The translations under genes and the position numbers were made by a program. Below the pieces are notes generated by a model, which had not been told where the DNA came from, searched no databases, and saw only the letters and a program-made list of their open reading frames with translations. A stretch of 8,060 nucleotides of DNA from Stenotrophomonas maltophilia (GTDB taxonomy: Bacteria; Pseudomonadota; Gammaproteobacteria; Xanthomonadales; Xanthomonadaceae): NCBI GenBank assembly GCA_002435595.1, contig DJBL01000145.1:1-8060 (forward strand). Reading direction: 5' to 3'. Below are positions 1-5,947 of this stretch, in pieces (the stretch's first letter is position 1; each line of letters begins with the position of its first letter).

Positions 1-254
1 CCGACCGTTGGTCGGCTGCGACACACCCCCCCGAACCCCGCGGACACATCCGGGTAGCGCCGACCGTTGGTCGGCTGCGAGGCGCCCCCCCGAACCCCGT
101 GGACACATCCCGGGTAGCGCCGACCGTTGGTCGGCTGCGAGGCGCCCCCCGAACCCCGCGGACACATCCCGGGTAGCGCCGACCGTTGGTCGGCTGCGAG
201 GCCCCCCCCCGAACCCCGTGGACACATCCCGGGTAGCGCCGACCGTTGGTCGGC
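1..254. repeat. Tandem array of SMAG/REP-like palindromes, five copies
   Basis: Five head-to-tail copies of a 59-60 bp unit fill this stretch. Each unit carries a perfect 7-bp inverted repeat, GCCGACC-gtt-GGTCGGC, preceded by GTAGC. The hairpins lie at 1-16 (first base cut off by the window edge), 59-75, 119-135, 178-194 and 238-254. The linkers are also repeated and contain a C-tract of 7, 7, 6 and 9 bases followed by GAACCCCG. The GTAG lead and hairpin core match the SMAG (S. maltophilia GTAG) family of short palindromes, which are thought to be spread by REP-associated transposases; none is visible here. Tandem amplification including the linker is less usual than single or paired elements. 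The array continues beyond the left edge. Open frames across it merely translate the repeat. Confidence 0.9.
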
Positions 255-308
255 TGCCGCAAACGCGCGGCGGATGCTGCTGGTATGCACGGTGTCCGAT
301 CGGAGAGC

Positions 309-327
309 AGCTGACCAACGGTCAGCT
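309..327 (-). repeat. Inverted-orientation SMAG-like hairpin
   Basis: A perfect 8-bp inverted repeat, AGCTGACC-aac-GGTCAGCT. Read on the minus strand it follows GTAG, so it is the same type of element as those at 1-254 but in the opposite orientation and with a variant stem (CTGACC rather than CCGACC). It lies about 50 bases downstream of the reductase stop codon. In that transcript it would fold into a strong hairpin that could protect the 3' end or reduce read-through. No U-tract follows, so it is not a classical intrinsic terminator. Confidence 0.8.
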
Positions 328-367
328 CTACCCAACGGTCAGCTCTACCCGCCGGTCAGCTCTACCC
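317..367. repeat. Three tandem 17-bp part-copies of the SMAG-like arm
   Basis: The 17-mer AACGGTCAGCTCTACCC occurs at 317-333 and again, identical, at 334-350. A third copy at 351-367 begins GCC instead of AAC. The first overlaps the loop and right arm of the hairpin at 309-327, so the unit is one arm plus the GTAG tail (CTAC on this strand). The block ends ten bases before the reductase stop codon at 378-380. It looks like a local expansion of half an element, probably by replication slippage. Confidence 0.85.
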
Positions 368-377
368 CCATGCGCCT

Positions 378-1490
378 TCAGGCCTCGGCGGTTTCCGCCA
401 TCGGATAATCGGTGAACCCTTTGGCCCCGCCCCCGAAGAAGGTGGCCTTGTCCGGAGCGTTCAAGGGCAGGCCCTGGCGCAGGCGCTCGGGCAGGTCCGG
501 GTTGGCAATGAACGGTCGGCCGAAGGCGATCAGGTCGGCCCAGCCCTTGGACAGGGCCTCTTCCGCACGCGCCACGGTGTACTTGCCGGCATAGATCAAG
601 GTGCCCCGATAGACCATGCGCAGCGCCTCCTTGAACGCCACGGGCATCTCCGGGGCATCCTCCCAATCGGCTTCGGCGATGTGCAGGTAGCCCACGCCGA
701 TGCTGTCCAGCAGGTGGGCCGCGGCCAGGTAGGTCGCCTGCGGGGTGTCGTCCACCGCGCCCTGCAGGGTGGTCAGCGGCGCCAGCCGCACGCCGACCCG
801 TTCGGCACCGATCTCGGCGGCCACCGCCTCGACCACCTCGCGCAGGAAGCGCAGCCGGTTCTGCAGCGAACCACCGTAGGCGTCGCTGCGCTGGTTGGCC
901 TGGGAGTCGATGAACTGGTTGATCAGGTAGCCGTTGGCACCGTGCAGTTCAATCCCATCGAACCCGGCGGCGATCGCGTTGCGCGCCGCCAGCGCGTAGT
1001 CGCGCACGATGCCAGGGATTTCCTCGATCGTCAGCGCGCGCGGCATCGAGTGCTGCACCATCTCGCCGACCCCGCTCTGCGGACCTCGGCCTTCCGGATC
1101 GACGAACACCTTGACGCCCTCGGCCAGCAGGGCCGACGAGGACACCGGCGCGCCGCCCTCCGGCTGGAGTGCGGTATGCGACACGCGACCCACGTGCCAC
1201 AGCTGGGCCACGATGCGGCCACCGGCGGCGTGCACCGCATCAGTGACGCCGCGCCAGCCGGCGATCTGCGCGTCATCGTGGATGCCCGGGGTCCAGGCGT
1301 AACCCTGGCCCTGCTGGCTGATCTGGGTGCCTTCGCTGACGATCAGGCCGGCCGAGGCGCGCTGGGCGTAGTAGGCGGCCATCAGCGGCGTGGCGACGTT
1401 GCCGTCGGCCGCGCGCGAGCGGGTCATCGGCGGCATCACGATACGGTTGGGCAGCGTCAGCGCGCCCATGCGGTACGGGGTGAACAACAT
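378..1490 (-). CDS. nemA: Old Yellow Enzyme family alkene reductase (NemA-like)
   Basis: A 370-residue FMN-dependent, NAD(P)H-using reductase of the Old Yellow Enzyme family. Relatives reduce activated C=C bonds, N-ethylmaleimide and nitrate esters in the cytosol. The single TIM-barrel domain spans the whole protein. Visible landmarks are Thr23 in PMTRSR (flavin contact), QLWHVGR with Trp98, and HGANGYL with substrate-binding His183/Asn186 and the likely proton donor Tyr188. RSDAYGGS follows near 201-208, then Arg235, and near the end FFGGGAKGFTDYP. The length matches the family. I chose the ATG at 1490 because AAGGA lies five bases upstream (1496-1500) and the family start LFTPYRMGALTLPNR follows at once; the frame extends to 1562 but adds an atypical tail. 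Phe352 sits where some relatives have Tyr. The exact substrate and the symbol are inferred from family resemblance. Confidence 0.93.
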   Translation of the reverse strand: MLFTPYRMGALTLPNRIVMPPMTRSRAADGNVATPLMAAYYAQRASAGLIVSEGTQISQQGQGYAWTPGIHDDAQIAGWRGVTDAVHAAGGRIVAQLWHVGRVSHTALQPEGGAPVSSSALLAEGVKVFVDPEGRGPQSGVGEMVQHSMPRALTIEEIPGIVRDYALAARNAIAAGFDGIELHGANGYLINQFIDSQANQRSDAYGGSLQNRLRFLREVVEAVAAEIGAERVGVRLAPLTTLQGAVDDTPQATYLAAAHLLDSIGVGYLHIAEADWEDAPEMPVAFKEALRMVYRGTLIYAGKYTVARAEEALSKGWADLIAFGRPFIANPDLPERLRQGLPLNAPDKATFFGGGAKGFTDYPMAETAEA

Positions 1491-1578
1491 GGCAATCCTT
1501 GGGAACAGGTCTGCCCGAAGGATGGAGGCTGGGCGCCGGCGACAACAGCGCCATGCCGGCAAAACAGTTGTTCCCCCG

Positions 1579-1596
1579 GCGCAACGATCGCTGCGC
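1579..1596. promoter_or_regulatory. Imperfect 18-bp palindrome in the gap upstream of the reductase
   Basis: The 18-mer GCGCAACGATCGCTGCGC is a dyad with one mismatched pair. It lies about 90 bases upstream of the reductase start and just after the EcsC-family stop codon. It could be an operator for a regulator of the reductase, since OYE genes are often controlled by TetR-type repressors, or just part of the 3' structure of the upstream gene. No convincing -35/-10 pair was seen in 1491-1604. The call rests only on symmetry. Confidence 0.25.
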
Positions 1597-1597
1597 G

Positions 1598-1614
1598 GCC
1601 CCGCTCAGCGGGGC
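1598..1614 (-). terminator. Hairpin enclosing the EcsC-family stop codon
   Basis: A perfect 7-bp stem, GCCCCGC / GCGGGGC, has a 3-base loop that is exactly the TGA stop codon (1605-1607) of the EcsC-family gene. In the transcript the hairpin would form around the stop codon. No U-run follows, so a role in rho-independent termination is doubtful. It may act as a weak attenuator or 3' stabiliser, or be chance in GC-rich DNA. Confidence 0.3.
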
Positions 1615-2483
1615 TGTTCGGCCAGCATCGCGTAGGCCGCACGCACCGTTTCATACCCGTAGGTGCGCTCCAGCCGGCGCACGATGAAGTGGCCGCGCGC
1701 CATGTCCTGGTAGTAGTCGGTGAACATGGTGTTGAGCGTGGCGCCGGTGACCGCACCGATGATCGGCACGGCCTGCGCGGCGAACTTCTCGGTGACCACC
1801 ACGCCAAAACGCGCCGCCACCTTCTCCACGATCTTGGCCAGCCACTTGCCGGCCTCCTTCGGGGTCAGCCCGATCATCACCCCGCCCCCGCTGGCGGCGC
1901 GGCCGGCCAGTTCGGCCGACAGGTGCCGCATCACCTCGGCGGTGAAGCCGCGGGTGACGTAGTAACCGGTCTCGCTGGCATCGTCACCGCTGGCGTTGCC
2001 GCCCAGCGCGAACACTTCCAGGCAGGCGTGCCGGGTGTTCAGCTCGCTCAGATCGAAGCCTTCGCTGCGCGCCACGTCGGCCACCGCGCGCATCATGATG
2101 GTGGTGGAGACCGGCAGTTCGATGAACAGCGAGGTGAAGCCGAACGCCCCGCCGACCGCGCCGCTGGTGGCGGCCGCCAGCTTGTGCCAGCGCGTGGACG
2201 CCGCCTTGCCGGGCGTGTTGTCCATGCTCCACAGCGCCGCCTGGGCGGATTTGAACAGGGCGGCCTCGACTGCCCCGTGGATCCGTTTGGACACCGCGTT
2301 CGGCAGCTTCTTCACCGCGAACTCCAGCGGCGAGCCGATCAGGTTGGCCATCTTGGCGGTGATCGTGGGCGACTCGAGCAGCGTGACGGCACGCTGCAGG
2401 TCGGCCCAGTCCTGCGAGGTGGGCAGGATCTGCGTTTCCAGCGGGGGTGGCATGCGGGAGATGGCGTTCATGGCCCGGATCAT
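1605..2483 (-). CDS. EcsC family protein
   Basis: A 292-residue protein of the EcsC family, named after the third gene of the Bacillus ecsABC locus; its biochemical function is unknown. Family-type features are a helical N-terminal part (DWADLQRAVTLLESP, near 25-39) and ANLIGSPLE near 46-54. A glycine/alanine-rich weakly hydrophobic stretch at about 103-133 (ATSGAVGGAFGFTSLFIELP) is followed by VADVARSEGFD, CLEVFALGG near 154-162, and a second small-residue stretch VPIIGAVTGATLNTMFTDYYQDMARGHF at about 239-266, given here only as a landmark. There is no signal peptide. The hydrophobic parts suggest membrane association rather than clear spanning helices. The start is uncertain: ATGs at 2483, 2471 and 2453 all lack a good ribosome site. 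The gene follows orn by 48 bases on the same strand and may be read from it. Confidence 0.87.
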   Translation of the reverse strand: MIRAMNAISRMPPPLETQILPTSQDWADLQRAVTLLESPTITAKMANLIGSPLEFAVKKLPNAVSKRIHGAVEAALFKSAQAALWSMDNTPGKAASTRWHKLAAATSGAVGGAFGFTSLFIELPVSTTIMMRAVADVARSEGFDLSELNTRHACLEVFALGGNASGDDASETGYYVTRGFTAEVMRHLSAELAGRAASGGGVMIGLTPKEAGKWLAKIVEKVAARFGVVVTEKFAAQAVPIIGAVTGATLNTMFTDYYQDMARGHFIVRRLERTYGYETVRAAYAMLAEQPR

Positions 2484-2508
2484 AGCGCCGGGCGGTTGAA
2501 CGGCATGT

Positions 2509-2526
2509 GCGCCCCGCGTGGGGCGC
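2509..2526 (-). terminator. GC hairpin just after orn
   Basis: A perfect 7-bp stem, GCGCCCC / GGGGCGC, with a 4-base loop begins five bases past the orn stop codon, in the 48-base gap before the EcsC-family gene. It is placed as a terminator or 3'-end stabiliser would be, but has no following U-tract. Partial termination between orn and its neighbour is possible. Confidence 0.35.
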
Positions 2527-2531
2527 TGGGG

Positions 2532-3101
2532 TCAGCCCGGCAGGCCTGACAGCGTGCCCATGAACTGGCGGTAGTGGCGCAGCTCGGCGATCGAGTCGTG
2601 CACGTCGCTCAGCGCAGTATGGCTGGCGGTCTTGGTCAGCCCGGCCGCCACGCTCGGCGCCCAGCGCCTGGCCAGCTCCTTGACCGTGGACACGTCCAGG
2701 TTGCGGTAGTGGAAGTACTTCTCCAGCCGCGGCATCTCGCGGTGCAGGAAACGCCGGTCCTGGCAGATCGAGTTGCCGCACATCGGCGACGCCCCGGCCT
2801 TGATCCACTGCGCCAGGAAGTTCACCGTCTGCGCCTCGGCCTGGCCCAGGCTGACCTGGCTGTCGACCACCCGCTGCCACAACCCGGAGCGGCGGTGCTG
2901 GGTGCGGTTCCATTCGTCCATCGCCTCCAGGCGCTCCACCGGCTGGTGGATGGCCAGCTCGGGGCCTTCGGCCAGGACGTTGAGCTGCGCATCGGTGACC
3001 ACCGTGGCGATCTCGATGATCGCATCGTTGTCGGTGTCCAGACCGGTCATTTCCAGGTCGATCCAGATCAGTCGATCGCCATCTGCGCCGTTGTCAGCCA
3101 T
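2532..3101 (-). CDS. orn: Oligoribonuclease (3'-5' exoribonuclease, DEDDh family)
   Basis: A 189-residue cytosolic exoribonuclease that degrades two- to few-base RNA fragments to mononucleotides, the final step of RNA turnover. In relatives it also clears pGpG, the breakdown product of cyclic-di-GMP. All five DEDDh residues are visible: Asp15 and Glu17 in WIDLEMTGLD, Asp115 in NSICQDRRFL, and His161 and Asp166 in HTALSDVHDS. Spacing and length are close to E. coli Orn (181 residues). I chose the ATG at 3101 because AAGG lies seven bases upstream (3109-3112) and the catalytic motif follows at the usual distance. The frame stays open to an ATG at 3161, which would add 20 residues not typical of the family. 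It sits 82 bases after tadA on the same strand. Confidence 0.97.
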   Translation of the reverse strand: MADNGADGDRLIWIDLEMTGLDTDNDAIIEIATVVTDAQLNVLAEGPELAIHQPVERLEAMDEWNRTQHRRSGLWQRVVDSQVSLGQAEAQTVNFLAQWIKAGASPMCGNSICQDRRFLHREMPRLEKYFHYRNLDVSTVKELARRWAPSVAAGLTKTASHTALSDVHDSIAELRHYRQFMGTLSGLPG

Positions 3102-3183
3102 GTTTACGCCTTGTGCAAGGGCCTGCGCGGCAGCGCCGACCGGGAGGGGAATGGCCGCCATGATACCGCCGCAGCGTCATCGC

Positions 3184-3708
3184 CTACTCCAGCAGCAGCG
3201 GCGGCTTGCCGCGCTTGGCGCGGAAATAGTTGGTCAGACGGGTGCTTGCCTCCTTGGCCAGCACCCCGCCGTGGATCTCCACGCGATGGTTGTGGCGCGC
3301 ATCGCCAAGCAGGTCGAACACACTGCCGCAGGCACCGGTCTTGGGGTCGCTGGCCGCGTACACCAGTCGCGCCACGCGCGCATGCACCACCGCCATGGCG
3401 CACATCGCGCACGGTTCCAGGGTGACATACAGCGTGCTGCCAAGCAGGCGGTGGTTGCCCAGCACCCTGCCCGCCTGGCGCATCGCCACGATCTCGGCAT
3501 GTGCGCTGGGGTCGTGGTCGGCGATGTTGAGGTTCCAGCCTTCGCCCAGCACCTGGCCTTCAGCGCCGATCAGCAGCGCCCCGACCGGGATTTCATTGAA
3601 TTCCTGCTCGGCACGCGCGGCCAGGGCCAGTGCGTGGCGCATCCAGTGCTCGTCCTGGTCGTGCACCGGCACCCCCAGCGGGGGCGGTGCGGGCAACGGC
3701 TCAGCCAT
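3184..3708 (-). CDS. tadA: tRNA adenosine(34) deaminase TadA
   Basis: A 174-residue zinc enzyme of the cytidine/deoxycytidylate deaminase fold. It converts adenosine to inosine at wobble position 34 of tRNA-Arg(ACG), needed to read CGN arginine codons, and is normally essential. The active site is complete: His70 and the proton-shuttle Glu72 in PSAHAEIVAM, and zinc-binding Cys100 and Cys103 in LEPCAMCAM. NEIPVGALL (38-46) and DPKTGACGSV (121-130) are also family-typical. The ATG at 3708 gives the usual length (E. coli 167). It overlaps the mntR stop by eight bases, with AAGG nine bases upstream, which suggests translational coupling. A longer in-frame start at 3807 lies inside mntR and adds a low-complexity tail, so I rejected it. 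Confidence 0.97.
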   Translation of the reverse strand: MAEPLPAPPPLGVPVHDQDEHWMRHALALAARAEQEFNEIPVGALLIGAEGQVLGEGWNLNIADHDPSAHAEIVAMRQAGRVLGNHRLLGSTLYVTLEPCAMCAMAVVHARVARLVYAASDPKTGACGSVFDLLGDARHNHRVEIHGGVLAKEASTRLTNYFRAKRGKPPLLLE

Positions 3709-4156
3709 GACCGTCGGCCTTGCGCACGAACGCCTCGAACGCGGCCAGGGTGGCTTCGCTGACATGGTGCTCGATGCCTTCGGCGTCGCGTCGGGCCGAA
3801 TCGGCATCCACGCCCAGGGCCAGCAGGAAACGCTCCACGGTCTGGTGGCGGGCGCGCATCTCCACCGCCAGCGCCTCGCCGGCCGGGGTCAGGAACACGC
3901 CCCGGTACGGCCGCTGCACCGCCCAGCCTTCCTTGACCAGGCGTTTGAGCGCCTTGGCCACGGTCGGTTGGGCCACCCCCAGGCGAGTGGCGATGTCCAC
4001 CTGCCGGGCCTCGCGACCGTCGGCGATGAGGTCGGCGATCAACTCCACGTAGTCTTCCACCAGCTCCGAGCGGCGCGCCTCGCGCACCTGCACGAACCCT
4101 TCCACGTGGACCTGGGCGTCGATCAGCGGCGGGGTCTTGCGCAGGGAAGAAGGCAT
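3701..4156 (-). CDS. mntR: Manganese-responsive transcriptional regulator MntR
   Basis: A 151-residue DtxR/MntR-family repressor that binds Mn(II) and controls manganese import or export genes. The winged helix-turn-helix covers about 33-92, with the recognition part near DIATRLGVAQPTVAKALKRL (54-73). It is followed by the wing (YRGVFLTPAGE) and a short dimerisation domain with no SH3-like extension, as in MntR rather than DtxR. Likely metal ligands by comparison with Bacillus MntR are Asp36, Glu39, His104, Glu126, Glu129 and His130 (EGIEHHVS). Length is close to E. coli MntR (155). The ATG at 4156 has GGAG five bases upstream (4162-4165). A TAAACT at 4204-4209 could be a -10 box, but no -35 was found. 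No Mn transporter gene lies in the window, so its targets are elsewhere. Confidence 0.94.
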   Translation of the reverse strand: MPSSLRKTPPLIDAQVHVEGFVQVREARRSELVEDYVELIADLIADGREARQVDIATRLGVAQPTVAKALKRLVKEGWAVQRPYRGVFLTPAGEALAVEMRARHQTVERFLLALGVDADSARRDAEGIEHHVSEATLAAFEAFVRKADGHG

Positions 4157-4231
4157 GGAGGCTCCAGCGGGCGGCCAGCGATGGCAATGGCAGCGAGGGC
4201 GCCAGTTTAGCGCACCGCGCCGGCCCACCGG

Positions 4232-4248
4232 CGGGCCGCCGCGGCCCG
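4232..4248 (-). terminator. GC-rich hairpin after the signalling operon
   Basis: An inverted repeat, CGGGCC-gccgc-GGCCCG, starts two bases past the stop codon of the REC-histidine kinase. A further inverted repeat, GGCCC/GGGCC, lies alongside at about 4222-4237, so alternative folds are possible. The position suits the end of the four-gene operon before mntR. There is no U-tract, so intrinsic termination is uncertain. Confidence 0.35.
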
Positions 4249-4250
4249 GC

Positions 4251-5366
4251 TCAGCGCACCCGGCGCTGCAGGGCGGTCTCCAGCACCACATGGCCGTCAA
4301 CGTTGCGCGCCACCAGCGTGCCACCGTGGGCACGGGCGAATTCGCTGGCGATGAACAAGCCCAGCCCGAGCCCGCGGCTGTCGTGGAAGCTGGCCTTGAA
4401 CGGCTCGAACAGCCGCGGCAGCAACTCCTCGGGGATCCGCCCGGCATTGCGCACGCTCAACCGCAGCGGACCGTTCGCCGGGCCCTGCAACTGCACCTGC
4501 ACCGGCGCGTCACCGCCGTGCAGCACCGCGTTGCCGACCAGGTTGGACAACAGCTGCGCCAGCCGGTCCGGGTCGCCCTGCACGCAGGTATCGCCCTCCA
4601 GCGTCAGCTCGATCCGCGCCTGGGGATGGGCCCGGCCGATCTCGGCGACCACGATCGCCGCCACCTCGCCGACATCGCAGTCGTCATGCTGCAGGCGCAG
4701 CCCACCGCTGCGGATCCGCGAGAAATCCAGCAGTTGTTCGACCATCCGCGCCATGCGCTGGGCGCTGCTTTCCAGGTGCCCCAGGGTGCGCTGCACGGCC
4801 GCATCGCCAGGCAGGTCCAGCGCCAGCTTGTCGGCGCACAGCAGGATCGACGCCAGCGGCGTGCGCAGGTCGTGGGTGAGCACGGCCATCATGGTTTCAT
4901 TGAGGCTCAGCGCGTGCTCGAGCGCCTGGTTGCGTGTCTTCAGCAACTGCTTCTGCTGGTACAACTCGATGAACACGTTGACCTTGCTGATGATCACCTG
5001 CGGCTCGATCGGCTTGTGCAGGAAATCCACCGCCCCGCGTTCGTAGCCCTTGAAGGCGCGCACCGGATCATTGGGCGAAGCGGTCAGGAAAATGATCGGC
5101 ACGTCGCGGCTGCGCTGCGAACCGCGCATCAGCTCGGCCAGCGAGAAGCCGTCGATCTCGGGCATGTGCACATCCAGCAGCGCCAGCGCCACTTCGTGCT
5201 GCAGCAACAGCTCCAGCGCCTGCGCGCCGGAGGCGGCGCACAGGATGTTGAGCCCGTCGCGGCGCAGCAGCGCCTCCATCGCCACCAGGTTCTGCGGCAC
5301 GTCATCGACGATCAGCAGGTTCACGCACTCATCGGTGGTCGCCCCGGCGGGGTCGATCAGGTTCAT
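4251..5366 (-). CDS. Soluble REC-HisKA-HATPase hybrid histidine kinase
   Basis: A 371-residue two-component protein with a receiver domain first and the kinase second. The receiver (about 16-132) has the acidic pair Asp21/Asp22, phospho-acceptor Asp65 in LLDVHMPEIDG, Thr95 and Lys118. A short coiled-coil-like linker (about 133-155) leads to HisKA with His165 in THDLRTPL. The ATPase domain carries an N-box (QLLSNLVGNA, 271-280) and a clear G2 box (RGLGLGLFIA, 331-340). The G1 region reads VRNAGRIPEE (305-314), with Asn in place of the usual Asp and one glycine missing. There is no signal peptide or membrane segment, so it should be cytosolic. It could take phosphate from the upstream hybrid kinase and alter its own kinase activity. 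Its ATG overlaps the cheB stop by four bases (ATGA), with AAAGG nine bases upstream. Confidence 0.93.
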   Translation of the reverse strand: MNLIDPAGATTDECVNLLIVDDVPQNLVAMEALLRRDGLNILCAASGAQALELLLQHEVALALLDVHMPEIDGFSLAELMRGSQRSRDVPIIFLTASPNDPVRAFKGYERGAVDFLHKPIEPQVIISKVNVFIELYQQKQLLKTRNQALEHALSLNETMMAVLTHDLRTPLASILLCADKLALDLPGDAAVQRTLGHLESSAQRMARMVEQLLDFSRIRSGGLRLQHDDCDVGEVAAIVVAEIGRAHPQARIELTLEGDTCVQGDPDRLAQLLSNLVGNAVLHGGDAPVQVQLQGPANGPLRLSVRNAGRIPEELLPRLFEPFKASFHDSRGLGLGLFIASEFARAHGGTLVARNVDGHVVLETALQRRVR

Positions 5367-5947
5367 CGTTCAAGACCTTTCATGCGCAAGCACAGGGAAG
5401 TAAGCGGAAGCACCGCGTCGGCGCCGGCGTGGGCCAGGGCCGAGGCGGGCATCAAGGGGGAATAGGCGTCGTCGGGCGACTGGATCCAGGCTTCGCCGCC
5501 GGCCTGGCGCACCGCCGCCACGCCCTGGCTGCCGTCGCTGCTGGCCCCGGTGAGCAGGATCGCCAGCACGCCCGGCCCGAACACCTCGGCCGCGCTCTCG
5601 AACAGCGGGTCGATGGCCGGCCGCGAGAACAGTACCGGCGGGTCGATCGACAGCGCCAGCGCCTGGCGATCCTCCACCAGCAGGTGGTAATCAGGCGGTG
5701 CGAAGGTCACCGTGCCGTCCTGCAGGGGCTGTTTGTCCTCGGCTTCACGCACCGGCAGCGGGCAACGCACGTCCAACAGGTCGGCGATGCGGCTGGGCCG
5801 GTCGCGCGGCAGGTGCAGCACCACCAGGATCGGCATCGCCAACCCGACCGGCAGCGCGGCCAGCAGCGCCTGCAGCGCATTGACCCCACCGGCCGAGGCG
5901 CCGATCACCACCAGCTCGAAGCTGCGACGATGCGCGGGCGTGTCCAT
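5363..5947 (-). CDS. cheB: Stand-alone CheB-type protein-glutamate methylesterase
   Basis: A 194-residue CheB catalytic domain, which removes methyl groups from glutamates (or deamidates glutamines) on chemoreceptor-like proteins. The catalytic triad can be read as Ser18 in VIGASAGGV, His45 in VVLHLPRD and Asp138 in LLTGASSDGSQG, in the same order as Salmonella CheB (Ser164, His190, Asp286). There is no N-terminal receiver domain, so control by phosphorylation must come in trans or be absent. The ATG at 5947 shares one base with the cheR stop (TGATG), supporting this start over 5986. GGAAG lies about ten bases upstream. Pairing with CheR suggests a reversible methylation switch inside this operon. 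The target is not in the window, and cheB here is a family label. Confidence 0.93.
   Translation of the reverse strand: MDTPAHRRSFELVVIGASAGGVNALQALLAALPVGLAMPILVVLHLPRDRPSRIADLLDVRCPLPVREAEDKQPLQDGTVTFAPPDYHLLVEDRQALALSIDPPVLFSRPAIDPLFESAAEVFGPGVLAILLTGASSDGSQGVAAVRQAGGEAWIQSPDDAYSPLMPASALAHAGADAVLPLTSLCLRMKGLER

Noticed and set aside
1..367. CRISPR array
   Set aside because: The repeats are regularly spaced, but the spacers are nearly identical to each other and each repeat is a short hairpin with a GTAG lead, which fits REP/SMAG elements. No cas gene is present.
8..415. Plus-strand open frames (135 and 93 residues) across the repeat array
   Set aside because: The predicted peptides simply repeat a 20-residue translation of the 60-bp unit in shifting frames and resemble no protein family. 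There is no ribosome site, and the non-multiple-of-three units break the frame.
681..2549. A 622-residue plus-strand open frame opposite the reductase and EcsC-family genes
   Set aside because: It spans two recognised genes and their gap. Its composition (Arg, Gly, His, Gln, Ala rich) is typical of antisense frames in high-GC DNA, and the minus-strand proteins have clear family motifs.
3102..3183. TATCAT at about 3157-3163 as an orn promoter -10 box
   Set aside because: No acceptable -35 hexamer lies 16-18 bases upstream, and the motif partly arises from the alternative upstream ATG. Read-through from tadA is equally plausible.
4137..5465. A 442-residue plus-strand open frame opposite the REC-kinase
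   Set aside because: It is an antisense shadow of a gene with intact receiver and kinase motifs. The peptide is Gln/His/Arg-rich low complexity with no domain.
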